DNA from: Paenibacillus rhizosphaerae
GTDB taxonomy: Bacteria; Bacillota; Bacilli; Paenibacillales; Paenibacillaceae
NCBI RefSeq assembly: GCF_014192015.1
Contig: NZ_JACHXJ010000001.1
Coordinates: 62,001-126,000, forward strand
Direction of reading: 5' to 3'
Length of the DNA: 64,000 bases
The notes beneath the pieces were generated by a model that made no database searches, had not been told where the DNA came from, and saw only the letters and a program-made list of their open reading frames with translations. Shown here one piece after another: positions 9,497 through 18,471 of the stretch; the stretch's first letter is position 1, and every line of letters begins with the position of its first letter. Both the position numbers and the translations under genes were made by a program.

Positions 9497-10525
9497 ATGA
9501 AAGCAGCAGTTCTAAACGAATGGGAGCATATTGAAATTAAGAATGTGGCCGTACCCGAATTATGTGACGAGGAAGTTCTTATCAAGGTAACATACGCAGG
9601 CGTATGCGGCTCGGATGTGACCATATATAAGGGAAAACATCCAACGGCCAAGACCCCAGTCATTCTGGGTCACGAATTCACCGGAGTTGTGGAGAAGGTT
9701 AATTCCTCCAAGCGATCCGATCTTAAGATGGGTGACCGGGTTGTTGTGGAGCCACTCATCAGTTGTGGAGAATGTTCCGCTTGTCTGGAAGGGAACTGGC
9801 ATGTGTGCCGATCATTAAAGCTGCTCGGTATTCATACGAATGGCGGCTTTGCGGATTATGTAAAGGTACCCGCAGCTAAAGTGATCAAACTGAAAGACTC
9901 CATGTCCGATCGTATAGCAGCTTTGACTGAGCCCTTTGCAGTAGGCTTCCATGTCAATCAGCGTGGAGGAACTAAAGCAGGTGACAAGGTCCTTATCATT
10001 GGGGGTGGACCTATCGGCATGGTCATCGGTATTATGGCGAAACGCTGTGGAGCCGAACGAGTTGTGTTTACAGAGCTTAATGAAGCCCGGATTGATATGA
10101 TCAAATCCTTCGGATTCGAGGCGATTCATCCCGGTCATGAGGACGTCGCTGCCCTGTCAGCCGAGATTACTCAGGAAACTGGTTATGATGTAGTCTTTGA
10201 GGTATCTGGTTCACAATCAGGCCTGCTAAGTTCAACGGATTTGTGTGCCATTCGCGGTACCGTTGTATTTGTTGGGTTCCCCCACAAGCGTCCGGAGGTA
10301 GATGTACTGACAGCGATCTTCAAGGAGTTGAATCTCGTTGGAAGCCGAGTGTATACGTTCAAGGATTTTGTTCGTACGGTTCGGATGCTGGAAGAAATCG
10401 TAGAAAGCCAGCAATATAATCTGGAGGGAATGATCAGCGATACCATGCCGGTGGAACAGGCCGAAGAAGCTATCCAGAAGATGATCCGTGGCGAGAATCT
10501 AGGCAAAATACTGTTAACTTACTAA
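9497..10525 (+). CDS. Zinc-dependent alcohol/polyol dehydrogenase (MDR, Tdh-like)
   Basis: A 342-residue medium-chain dehydrogenase. Catalytic-zinc residues are visible in GVCGSDVTIY and GHEFTG, the structural-zinc cysteines in CGECSACLEGNWHVC, and the nucleotide loop in IIGGGPIGMVIG. The family includes threonine, sorbitol, idonate and galactitol-phosphate dehydrogenases; the substrate here is likely a sugar acid or polyol from the locus. ATG 9497 is preceded by GGGAGGAG at ideal spacing. It lies 31 bases after the RraA-like gene. Confidence 0.9.
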   Translation: MKAAVLNEWEHIEIKNVAVPELCDEEVLIKVTYAGVCGSDVTIYKGKHPTAKTPVILGHEFTGVVEKVNSSKRSDLKMGDRVVVEPLISCGECSACLEGNWHVCRSLKLLGIHTNGGFADYVKVPAAKVIKLKDSMSDRIAALTEPFAVGFHVNQRGGTKAGDKVLIIGGGPIGMVIGIMAKRCGAERVVFTELNEARIDMIKSFGFEAIHPGHEDVAALSAEITQETGYDVVFEVSGSQSGLLSSTDLCAIRGTVVFVGFPHKRPEVDVLTAIFKELNLVGSRVYTFKDFVRTVRMLEEIVESQQYNLEGMISDTMPVEQAEEAIQKMIRGENLGKILLTY

Positions 10526-10547
10526 TGGTTGAAAGGGGTATTTCGAT

Positions 10548-11255
10548 TTGAGATCCTTGCAGAATAAAGTAGCTATTGTTATAGGGGCAACAGGAGGTTT
10601 GGGTACGATATTGACGGAGGAACTAGCCTCCCAAGGTGTGAAATTGGTATTGGCCTCCACCAATCCTAAAAAGTTAAATCAAATGAAAGAAAAATATGAA
10701 TCCGAGGGAGTTTCGATCATTGTATCAACTATAGATGTCACTAACGAGGAAGAAGTAAAAACATTATTTCATCTTGTACAACAAACATACGGACAAGCGG
10801 ATATCCTGGTCAATCTGGCTGGATTATCCATTCCTGCTAAGGTGGAAGCTATGGCCGAAGAACAGTATGACTCGACCATGGATGTGAATGTGAAGGGCAC
10901 CTACCTTTGTTGCAAGCACTTTATCCCGATATCTAACAAGGAGGATGGTGCACATATTATCAATATTGGTTCTATGGCAGCGAAACGGGCCAATCCAAAC
11001 GCTCCGATGTACTGCACGGCCAAGGCGGCAGTCAATATGTTCTCCCAGGGTCTTGCTATGCAGGTAATGGATCAAAATATCCGCGTGACCACATTGAACC
11101 CAGGAGGCGTGGATACGGCCTTTTGGGGTGATCGGCAAGTGGCAAGGGAGAAATTTCTGAAAGCATCCGATGTCGTGGATGTCATGCTGTTTATATTGAC
11201 TCGGGACACGCGAGTTGTGTTTCATGATATCGCCTTTGAATCGTTTTTTGCCTAA
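10548..11255 (+). CDS. Short-chain dehydrogenase/reductase
   Basis: A 235-residue classical SDR. The cofactor loop is GATGGLG (residues ~12-18); the catalytic triad is visible as Ser in INIGSMAA and Tyr/Lys in YCTAK. TTG 10548 is used as start, with GAAAGGGG nine bases upstream. Unsaturated uronates rearrange to 5-keto/diketo acids that are reduced by SDRs in known alginate and pectin pathways, which would fit here. The C-terminus is a little short for the family but the core is intact. Confidence 0.9.
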   Translation: MRSLQNKVAIVIGATGGLGTILTEELASQGVKLVLASTNPKKLNQMKEKYESEGVSIIVSTIDVTNEEEVKTLFHLVQQTYGQADILVNLAGLSIPAKVEAMAEEQYDSTMDVNVKGTYLCCKHFIPISNKEDGAHIINIGSMAAKRANPNAPMYCTAKAAVNMFSQGLAMQVMDQNIRVTTLNPGGVDTAFWGDRQVAREKFLKASDVVDVMLFILTRDTRVVFHDIAFESFFA

Positions 11256-11362
11256 TCATATAAAAATAGAATTACAGCCAACTTAATTGACGACCGAACC
11301 CATGAGAAAGTTGGTTGATAGCACGAAGTGACTTTAAATTGGACTAAAGGAGGGTATTTCCT

Positions 11363-12427
11363 ATGGACACTTTAGCCGTTTCCGAGAAACTATTCGATAC
11401 CTATGAAAGTCTGGAGGAAGTAAAGCATTATTATGGTCTGCTTGCAATATATGCGCTTGTCAGGTGTTCACAACTAGGGGATAACGCTAAGCTGCAAGAG
11501 CGTTGCCGCAAGATTCTAAACCGTTTCCCAGATGAAATTGAGCACCCTCATTATAATTTTCCAAGCTATCGAATCGGCGGATTGGCCAAGGCATTCGCCT
11601 TAATGACAGGTCTAATGCCGGGAATCGAGGCTCAGGTAAGGGAATATGCAGAGGAACTGCTCACGGCCCCTCGGGATCGTAAAGGTATTGTTAAAATGCC
11701 TGGCTCAGGTGATGCGGACTTAATCTGGATTGATGCGGCGATGGCAGTTACCCCATACCTATTATTCGCTGGCGTTAGTTTGAATGATCAACGTTATATA
11801 GACGAGGCGGCCAAGCAAACCTTTCTGATGATCGACGAATTCATTGACCCTTCTAACGTGCTGCTGCACCAATGCAAAAATTTTCTGGGGCCGGGTCTGT
11901 ACTCCGAAGATCATTGGAGCCGAGGAAACGGTTGGGGGTATCTTGCATTAACGGAATTGGTGCAGTACCTACCCCAAGAATCCCCGCACAGGGGAAAAGC
12001 AGAAGATTATTTCAAGGATCTTTCTAATGCGCTCCTTCCCTACCAGAGCAAGAGAGGCTTATGGCGCCAGGAAATCCCCTTCGAATACTCGTATGAGGAA
12101 TCCTCAGGCACAGCTCTCATTCTTTATGGATACGGTGTTGGCCTTCGGTTGGGGCTCTTGGATAAAGACATATACAGGGCTCCCTTTCAAAAGGGGATTC
12201 ATGGATTGTACCAATATGGCGTGAATCCTGATTACTCTACAGAACTTAGCTGCCCGGGGAATTTATGCCCGGGAGAAGGCGATGAGAGGGGAAAGGTCAA
12301 AGCATATGTTACACTTCCCTTGCCATACCGGAACGAGCATCACAGCTTTGGTCCGTTCATACTGGCTTTTACGGAAGCTTATGCTCATGGAATCAGAGAA
12401 TTGAACAAAGATTTTATTACTCCATAA
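11363..12427 (+). CDS. Glycoside hydrolase GH88/GH105, unsaturated uronyl hydrolase
   Basis: A 354-residue cytoplasmic (alpha/alpha)6-barrel enzyme. The GH88/105 signature WSRGNGWGYLAL is present, the likely catalytic Asp lies in IWIDAAMAV, and SGTALILYGYGVGL matches the closing helices. These enzymes hydrate the 4,5-double bond that lyases leave on the non-reducing uronate, releasing it. No signal peptide. A 107-bp gap precedes it, with a small inverted repeat (CCAACTT/AAGTTGG), and it sits directly upstream of two lyases that would make its substrate. Confidence 0.88.
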   Translation: MDTLAVSEKLFDTYESLEEVKHYYGLLAIYALVRCSQLGDNAKLQERCRKILNRFPDEIEHPHYNFPSYRIGGLAKAFALMTGLMPGIEAQVREYAEELLTAPRDRKGIVKMPGSGDADLIWIDAAMAVTPYLLFAGVSLNDQRYIDEAAKQTFLMIDEFIDPSNVLLHQCKNFLGPGLYSEDHWSRGNGWGYLALTELVQYLPQESPHRGKAEDYFKDLSNALLPYQSKRGLWRQEIPFEYSYEESSGTALILYGYGVGLRLGLLDKDIYRAPFQKGIHGLYQYGVNPDYSTELSCPGNLCPGEGDERGKVKAYVTLPLPYRNEHHSFGPFILAFTEAYAHGIRELNKDFITP

Positions 12428-12447
12428 TGCAGGGAGGTTCACCCCCT

Positions 12448-14508
12448 ATGAAATTGCTTGCACAAGAAGAAATTCAAGATCTACGGGACCACATTGCACA
12501 AGGAGATAAGCTCGACCAAATGTGGCAGAGTCTCGTACAGCGCGTGGAGAAGCAAACTTCTTCCCTTAAGCTGGTACAGCCGGGAGATACCGTGGAATGG
12601 TGGCATTTGGCCTGGGAACGAATCAGTGACGCGGCTTTTGTTTATGCAATTAACCGCGACGAGGGTGTCGGGGAATGGCTCAAGCATATTGTGCTAGAAA
12701 TGATTGAAAGACCAGGGACCGATTGGCATGGTCCTGCATTTCGTGGACGTGCGACTCCTCAATATGGTGTTCTGGAAACCACACATGTGGGAGTAGCCGT
12801 CGCGGAAGCCTGCTGGTTGTGCTCCGATTTGTTCTCGGATTCGGAGAGAACGCTGATCCTGGAGAAGGTGAAGGAAGAATGTCAGGAACCATGCAGACGT
12901 TCATTGAACGATATGTCTAATAAAAGGGGGAATATGAGCAACTGGTTTATGGTCCTATTGAACGGTTTCGGAACCTCATCCATACTTCTCGATGACCGTG
13001 AGGCTGTGTTAGAGGCGATAGGTTACTATCAGACAGCCGTCCGTATGTTTAATGGCGACAGCTATGGCGAATCCCTTCAATATTGGAATTATGCCGCCCA
13101 CCATCTGAGCAATTTTCAGGAGATGCTGACTCGTTATGATGCGGAGCTGGCTGAGCAAACCGATTTCATGTGTTATGCCCGTTGTATTCCATGGGCAGTT
13201 CAATCCTTGATGTACATGAAACCACTGGAAAACTCTAAGAAAATCATGCCGCGTTCGCTTAATTTTGGTGATTCAGCAGCAATCTTCCGCCCGAGTGCTA
13301 ATCTTCTCTTACAGGTAGCCAAGCGAGCCAAGGAAGTATCTCCGCAGCTGGCTGGGCTGGCCCGGTGGTTGTTTGAGGAAACGTATTCCGTTCTTGAATT
13401 AGAGCGCAATGAATTGGCCACCTTTGGCTTCGTGAATTCCTTTCAGTATATGAGCTTGCTCCATTACGCCGGGGCTGCAGCACCATTGTCTCCAGAGGAG
13501 GCAGGGCTGCCGCTTGTACAGGAATTCGAAACAGGGAACGTCATTGTTCGGGACGGATGGCTGAACAAGGGGGCAGTCTTGGGTATGCAGGCTGGATATG
13601 AAGTGCTTCAGGTAACCAGTCATAATCATATGGACCAAGGTTCTTTTATCCTTGCTCATCATCATGAACGGTTCTTCATCGATCCGGGACACGCCTGCTA
13701 CCGATTGGAGACTCAATCGAAATCCATGGCAACCTCTTCCCATAATACTTGGACTTTTCAAGTGGAAGGTCAGATTGAACCCCTGGTCCAGCAGACCATT
13801 GAGGGAGTGAACTTCTGGAATCCGAGAGAATCACTGGTTAACCGGAAGGTTGTAAGCAGCATGGACGGTATAACCGTTGTACGTTGCAATCTTGCTCCGA
13901 TATACGGGCGACCCATTTTAAATGCGGAGCGTACATGGGTAACTTCATTTCCCAATATGATGATGATCATCGATCGGATTTCAACGGATGTGCCTGTCAA
14001 GACGCAAACGCACTTTTTGCTGAATAACCGTGGCAACAAATTACTAACAAATCTATATTCTGATACGAAGATCGTTCTTCGGCGGGGCGAGGCAGCTACG
14101 AAGTTTTTCTTAATGGATACTCTTTCAGGGAATAAGAGTTCTTCTTGTGCCCGGAAGTTATCCTGGGGATTCATGCATGACTATTATCATCCGCTGCCTA
14201 ATCAAGACGGTCAGGGTAAGGAAGGAAGCGCAGTTCGCGTCACCTATGAGAATAATGAATTTGCCAAAGAGCATGTCATGGTGTATGCCTTCGCTATGGA
14301 CGATATTGATAGCATCAGAGGCTGGCATATCTATAATCCGGCTCCCAACGTGTATTTTGCTGAATCACCGAATAAGGACGGGGGCCTCTCCGTAGAGGTG
14401 GAACCAGATGGAGGGCTTATCATTCAGGATTACGGTAATGGACGAATCTATGGACTTCTTGATGGCGAAATCGTTCTGAAAGATGATGGCACACAACGTT
14501 CACAATAA
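12448..14508 (+). CDS. Heparinase II/III-family polysaccharide lyase, copy 1
   Basis: A 686-residue protein without signal peptide. The first ~330 residues form an alpha-toroid (alginate lyase/heparinase-like), with YWNYAAHHLS and NMSNWFMVLLNG in the expected region. The C-terminal beta-sandwich begins near NVIVRDGW and contains the heparinase II/III segment TSHNHMDQGSF...FIDPG and SSHNTW, whose His residues are typical of the active site. ATG 12448 is preferred to ATG 12427, with GGGAGGT nine bases upstream. It cleaves uronic-acid polymers or oligomers by beta-elimination; the exact glycan is unknown. Its C-terminal half diverges from copy 2. Confidence 0.87.
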   Translation: MKLLAQEEIQDLRDHIAQGDKLDQMWQSLVQRVEKQTSSLKLVQPGDTVEWWHLAWERISDAAFVYAINRDEGVGEWLKHIVLEMIERPGTDWHGPAFRGRATPQYGVLETTHVGVAVAEACWLCSDLFSDSERTLILEKVKEECQEPCRRSLNDMSNKRGNMSNWFMVLLNGFGTSSILLDDREAVLEAIGYYQTAVRMFNGDSYGESLQYWNYAAHHLSNFQEMLTRYDAELAEQTDFMCYARCIPWAVQSLMYMKPLENSKKIMPRSLNFGDSAAIFRPSANLLLQVAKRAKEVSPQLAGLARWLFEETYSVLELERNELATFGFVNSFQYMSLLHYAGAAAPLSPEEAGLPLVQEFETGNVIVRDGWLNKGAVLGMQAGYEVLQVTSHNHMDQGSFILAHHHERFFIDPGHACYRLETQSKSMATSSHNTWTFQVEGQIEPLVQQTIEGVNFWNPRESLVNRKVVSSMDGITVVRCNLAPIYGRPILNAERTWVTSFPNMMMIIDRISTDVPVKTQTHFLLNNRGNKLLTNLYSDTKIVLRRGEAATKFFLMDTLSGNKSSSCARKLSWGFMHDYYHPLPNQDGQGKEGSAVRVTYENNEFAKEHVMVYAFAMDDIDSIRGWHIYNPAPNVYFAESPNKDGGLSVEVEPDGGLIIQDYGNGRIYGLLDGEIVLKDDGTQRSQ

Positions 14509-14573
14509 CTGGGAAGATCAAGGATCCATGAAAAGCAATAGGGAGCACCCCTTGATATAAGGAGGTTTGAATT

Positions 14574-16523
14574 GTGAATGATCTGCCTACGGCATTTGAT
14601 TTCACAGAGGTATGCAATTATATCCACCAATATTCCCCGGATTACATGCAGAGAACCATGCATTCCGCCGATATGGCTCTTCAAGGGAAGCTGATCCTGT
14701 CAGGTACACGCGGACAATGGCTGCTGGTAGGAAACCCTCCGGAATGGCATGACAACAAAGTAAATAACAACGGTTATGTATGGATGTTGAATCGGATGAA
14801 TCATTGGTTGATTTTAGCTCAGGCGTATCTGTTCTCTAATCAACGAAAGTATATTGACCGTGTACTCCTGGAGCTTCTGGATTGGATCGAATCATGCCCG
14901 GCTCCTGCCCTGACGGTAGATGTAAAGGAAGCCCAGCGAGTTTATGGTTCAGTCGACCCCTGGCGCCAGCTTGAAGTCGGTGAACGGATGGGGAATGTAT
15001 GGCCTTTCGTGATCCGGGTCATGGACCAAATTCCCGGCATGCTGGATTCTGCTCGGTCAACGATCCTTAAGTCCGTACTGGACCATGGGCGAATTCTACG
15101 TGAGGTTTGTCCGATGTTTTGGCCTAATGCTGACCATAATTACTACCTAACCGAGATGTGGGGGTTGTATTCCATCGCACTGAACTTTCCTGAGCTTGAG
15201 GAGTCAGCGGAGTGGGGGGCATTCGCTCAACAGGAGCTTGAGCGTTGTATGTCCTCTCAGTTCTCTAATCAGGGAGGCCAATTGGAAGGCTGCCCAAGTT
15301 ATCATAACTTCACCACGATTCACATGGGCAAGGTAGCTTTGCTGGCATGTAACAACGGAATTTCCCTTTCAGAAGCCTTTGTAGAAAGATTCCGTCAAGC
15401 TATGAATTACTGCATACAAACATGCCGACCCACCGGCCAGGTCGTGCCGTGGGGTGACTCCAGCGCAGATTACGAGGCAGCGGTAACGATGTCTCTAGGA
15501 GCTCTATTTTTGGGAGAGGACAATCTCGTGCTTCTTCTTCAATCATTAATGGGTAAGCAGAAATTTGTCAATGCGATTATACCTCTCTTATTTGAATACC
15601 CAGAGTTACTGAGCCTGACGGGGGTGCTTATTCACTTGGATGTACCAGCAGCAGAGGAATTGGATGAACCTCCGCGTATCTTTTGGGACAAAGAGCTGGA
15701 TCAGGTCTCGATTCGCTCTGATTGGTCCAGGCAGGCATTTAGCGTGTTTTTCGTATGTCGCACTCCGGTTTATAACGGACATGCGCATATTGACCCATCG
15801 TCGTTTGATTTTACGGCATGGGGCCAGCCGTTGGTGGTAGATCCAGGACGTTATAATTATTGGTGGCTGGAAGAACGCCGCAATTTCAAGTCGGCCGCCT
15901 GGCATAATACCCTAACGATTAATGGTAAGGATCCTTTCGAATACCTCTCCTCGTGGGACTACGGCCCCCAAAAGCAGGGTAAAATTCAGTATACCGTTGA
16001 TGGAGGAGACTGGATCCGTGCCTCGGCCATTCATCATAATTACGAACCGGTCATCCATCGCAGAGACTTAGTTATGTTTACCGGTCAATTTTTGCTTGTC
16101 TTGGACGAGGTTTCAGGACTCACGGAGCAGGATACCGTTCAGTTGAACTGGCACTTGGATGCGGTTCAATCCCATTGGGATAAGGAACGGCAACTCGCAT
16201 ATACACAGAGCAATGAAGTCAATGTAGCGGTATGGACTGCTGGAGGAAAAGTATGCGGCGAACGAAAAGATGCCAGTATTTCCGATAAGATGGACCATCT
16301 TAGACCGTCCACCCGTGTTATCATGTCGGATTACGGGGGGGTGGCCGGTATCAGGAAATATGCTACGGTACTTTTCCCTTTCCGTGGTGAATTTCAGCAA
16401 GGACAGCTCAGATCACTCGAAGTTTATGAAAAAAGTGGACAAGCCTTTTGTCAAATGAAGTTGGAACTTTCAAGCTATGAGGTTGCATTCAAATTTGATG
16501 GCAAACAGGAGGGTAACGCATGA
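14574..16523 (+). CDS. Heparinase II/III-family polysaccharide lyase, copy 2
   Basis: A 649-residue lyase with the same architecture as the preceding gene: alpha-toroid (NADHNYYLTEMWGLYSIAL, WGDSSADYEAA) and C-terminal beta-sandwich with GHAHIDPSSFDF, VVDPGRYNYWW and AAWHNTLTING, which hold the conserved His residues. It starts at GTG 14574 behind AAGGAGG. No signal peptide, so probably cytoplasmic. Two divergent lyases in tandem suggest successive cleavage of differently substituted linkages in one heteroglycan; that is inference. Confidence 0.88.
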   Translation: MNDLPTAFDFTEVCNYIHQYSPDYMQRTMHSADMALQGKLILSGTRGQWLLVGNPPEWHDNKVNNNGYVWMLNRMNHWLILAQAYLFSNQRKYIDRVLLELLDWIESCPAPALTVDVKEAQRVYGSVDPWRQLEVGERMGNVWPFVIRVMDQIPGMLDSARSTILKSVLDHGRILREVCPMFWPNADHNYYLTEMWGLYSIALNFPELEESAEWGAFAQQELERCMSSQFSNQGGQLEGCPSYHNFTTIHMGKVALLACNNGISLSEAFVERFRQAMNYCIQTCRPTGQVVPWGDSSADYEAAVTMSLGALFLGEDNLVLLLQSLMGKQKFVNAIIPLLFEYPELLSLTGVLIHLDVPAAEELDEPPRIFWDKELDQVSIRSDWSRQAFSVFFVCRTPVYNGHAHIDPSSFDFTAWGQPLVVDPGRYNYWWLEERRNFKSAAWHNTLTINGKDPFEYLSSWDYGPQKQGKIQYTVDGGDWIRASAIHHNYEPVIHRRDLVMFTGQFLLVLDEVSGLTEQDTVQLNWHLDAVQSHWDKERQLAYTQSNEVNVAVWTAGGKVCGERKDASISDKMDHLRPSTRVIMSDYGGVAGIRKYATVLFPFRGEFQQGQLRSLEVYEKSGQAFCQMKLELSSYEVAFKFDGKQEGNA

Positions 16524-16603
16524 GTGAAGGAGAGCCCTATCAGTATTGAGAAGCTGCCCATCCGATCGGGTTCTATAATGAAAAAAAGTTTGGGGTGAAA
16601 ATT

Positions 16604-18001
16604 ATGGCAGGATGGGATTGTTTATATCATTTGATAAAAGAGGAAGTTGTACAGCGCAAAGAGGAAGGCTGCAATACGGAGGGGTTCGAAGAGAAGCTTG
16701 AAACGGCAGGCAATGATCGACAGAAATGGATGGCGATATATGAGGAACTCATACACCTTCCGATTAGCCCGGATTTTCCATTTAAGGAGCCATCTGGATT
16801 GGAAGAGATTCGTCTGGAGCGTCCGGATGGTCCGAGGGTACTTCAGACCAAACATTCTGAAAAGGTCTGGCGGGACAAGTTCTATGGATCATGGCTTGGA
16901 CGCAGCGTCGGCTGTGCACTCGGCAAACCTGTTGAGCAGAAGGAATATATGGCAGGTAGCTTTGGCAATCCGGGCTGGAAAAATGTGATGCTTTGGTTCC
17001 AAGGTGCAGACGCTTGGCCAATAACGTCTTACGTGCCTGCATATTCTCGTGCACAAAAGGAAGTCGGCCTCACAGTTGGTAATTTGTCCACTAAAAGCCT
17101 TCGTGAGAACATTTGCTTCATGGAGAGCGATGATGACATCCGTTATACGGTCCTTGGCCTTATGATGCTCGAAGAGAAGGGATTAGAATGGGATTCCTGG
17201 GATGTAGGCATGTTATGGCATCGAATATTGTCCTATCATCAGGTCTGTACAGCGGAAACTCAGGCCTACTTAAACTTTGCTCAAGTGACATCTCATGCTA
17301 AGAATCTGCTGGAAAAGGAACGAAGTCCAGAATGGGAAATGCAGAAAGATTGGGTTCGTACGTATCTGAACCCTTATCGGGAGTGGATCGGCGCCCAGAT
17401 CCGTGCAGATGGACTCGCGTACGGCGCAGCCGGGAAACCGGAGCTTGCAGCTGAGCTGGCTTGGCGGGATGCTTCTTTCTCTCACGTCAAGAATGGCATC
17501 TATGGAGAAATGTTTATAGCAGCCATGATTGCTGCGGCATTCACGGAAAGTGATCCGGAGCGTATCGTAGAAATCGGCTTAAGTGAAATTCCCGCCAACA
17601 GTAGATTGGCTAAAGATGTTAAGGAAGCGATAGCGATCGCGCGCAGTGCACAAGATCAAGTGGAATTGGTTGACCGAGTATGGGAAACATTTAAGCATTA
17701 TAATCCGGTTCATACCAATAATAATGCCGCTTTGGTTTCGGCTTCGCTGATCTTTGGCCAAGGTGATTTTGAAAGAGCAGTCACCACTTCGGTTCTGGGA
17801 GGTTGGGATACGGATTGCAACGGCGCAACGGTGGGCTCTATTATGGGGGCCATGGTGGGAGCTGAGGGAATTCCCGCTTCCTGGTCTGAACCTCTGAATG
17901 ATACCCTTTATGCGGAGGTCATCGGCTTCCATCCTATTTCCATCTCTGAATGCTCCTCCCGGAGCTATGAGGTATTTAAGAAGCTGAACCCCGATGACTG
18001 A
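16604..18001 (+). CDS. ADP-ribosylglycohydrolase-family protein
   Basis: A 465-residue protein with the DraG/ARH core: FYGSWLGRSVGCALGKPVE, the acidic metal motif ESDDDIRYTVLGLMML and GGWDTDCNGATVGSIMGAMVG, whose Asp residues bind the di-metal centre in known members. An N-terminal extension of about 80 residues precedes the core. ATG 16604 is preferred over GTG 16595. In carbohydrate loci such proteins are of unknown use; the fold cleaves an N- or O-glycosidic bond, so a sugar-processing role is possible. Last gene of the run, followed by a terminator. Confidence 0.87.
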   Translation: MAGWDCLYHLIKEEVVQRKEEGCNTEGFEEKLETAGNDRQKWMAIYEELIHLPISPDFPFKEPSGLEEIRLERPDGPRVLQTKHSEKVWRDKFYGSWLGRSVGCALGKPVEQKEYMAGSFGNPGWKNVMLWFQGADAWPITSYVPAYSRAQKEVGLTVGNLSTKSLRENICFMESDDDIRYTVLGLMMLEEKGLEWDSWDVGMLWHRILSYHQVCTAETQAYLNFAQVTSHAKNLLEKERSPEWEMQKDWVRTYLNPYREWIGAQIRADGLAYGAAGKPELAAELAWRDASFSHVKNGIYGEMFIAAMIAAAFTESDPERIVEIGLSEIPANSRLAKDVKEAIAIARSAQDQVELVDRVWETFKHYNPVHTNNNAALVSASLIFGQGDFERAVTTSVLGGWDTDCNGATVGSIMGAMVGAEGIPASWSEPLNDTLYAEVIGFHPISISECSSRSYEVFKKLNPDD

Positions 18002-18041
18002 AGAAAAACTCATCTTATTATGACACACCAGGTAAAGTATA

Positions 18042-18080
18042 GAAAACACCGCTATTCCTTTAGGGATAGCGTTGTTTTCT
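18042..18080. terminator. Intrinsic terminator of the uronate operon
   Basis: CGCTATTCC/GGGATAGCG stem, extended by AAAACA on the left and TGTTTT on the right, 40 bp after the last stop codon. It reads in both orientations. Confidence 0.8.
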
Positions 18081-18338
18081 ATAGGGAATTCTATAATCTC
18101 TTGAATAACTAGTAGCAAATAACTCCATGTGATCATGCCAGATCATTTTTAGCCTCGGTTTGCCTTGATTAGTTAACCGTCAGTTATTTACAACATTACT
18201 AAGAAAACATAATTAAAATTAAATCTACCTTCTATAACTAAACCAATGGCACATGTTAGATTGAATGTAGATTAGCCATACCTACGGTACATCAAACTAA
18301 ACCCATGATGACGAATTCCAGTGATCCTCTTAGTTTTC

Positions 18339-18354
18339 TTGTAAGCGCTTAAAA
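18339..18354. promoter_or_regulatory. cre-like CcpA operator
   Basis: TTGTAAGCGCTTAAAA matches the catabolite response element consensus well (TGTAAGCGCT core). It lies about 120 bp before the start of the secreted beta-helix gene. The 470-bp gap from 18002 to 18471 otherwise contains only the terminator and AT-rich sequence. Confidence 0.65.
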
Positions 18355-18471
18355 TATGATTATTCTGAGAGGATCTAGATTTGCAGGGTGCAGTAAAGGG
18401 GGATTGTAGTATTCGGAGCAATGACCACAGACGATAGTCGTGCAATAAACAATCGAAGGAGGATGAAATCA

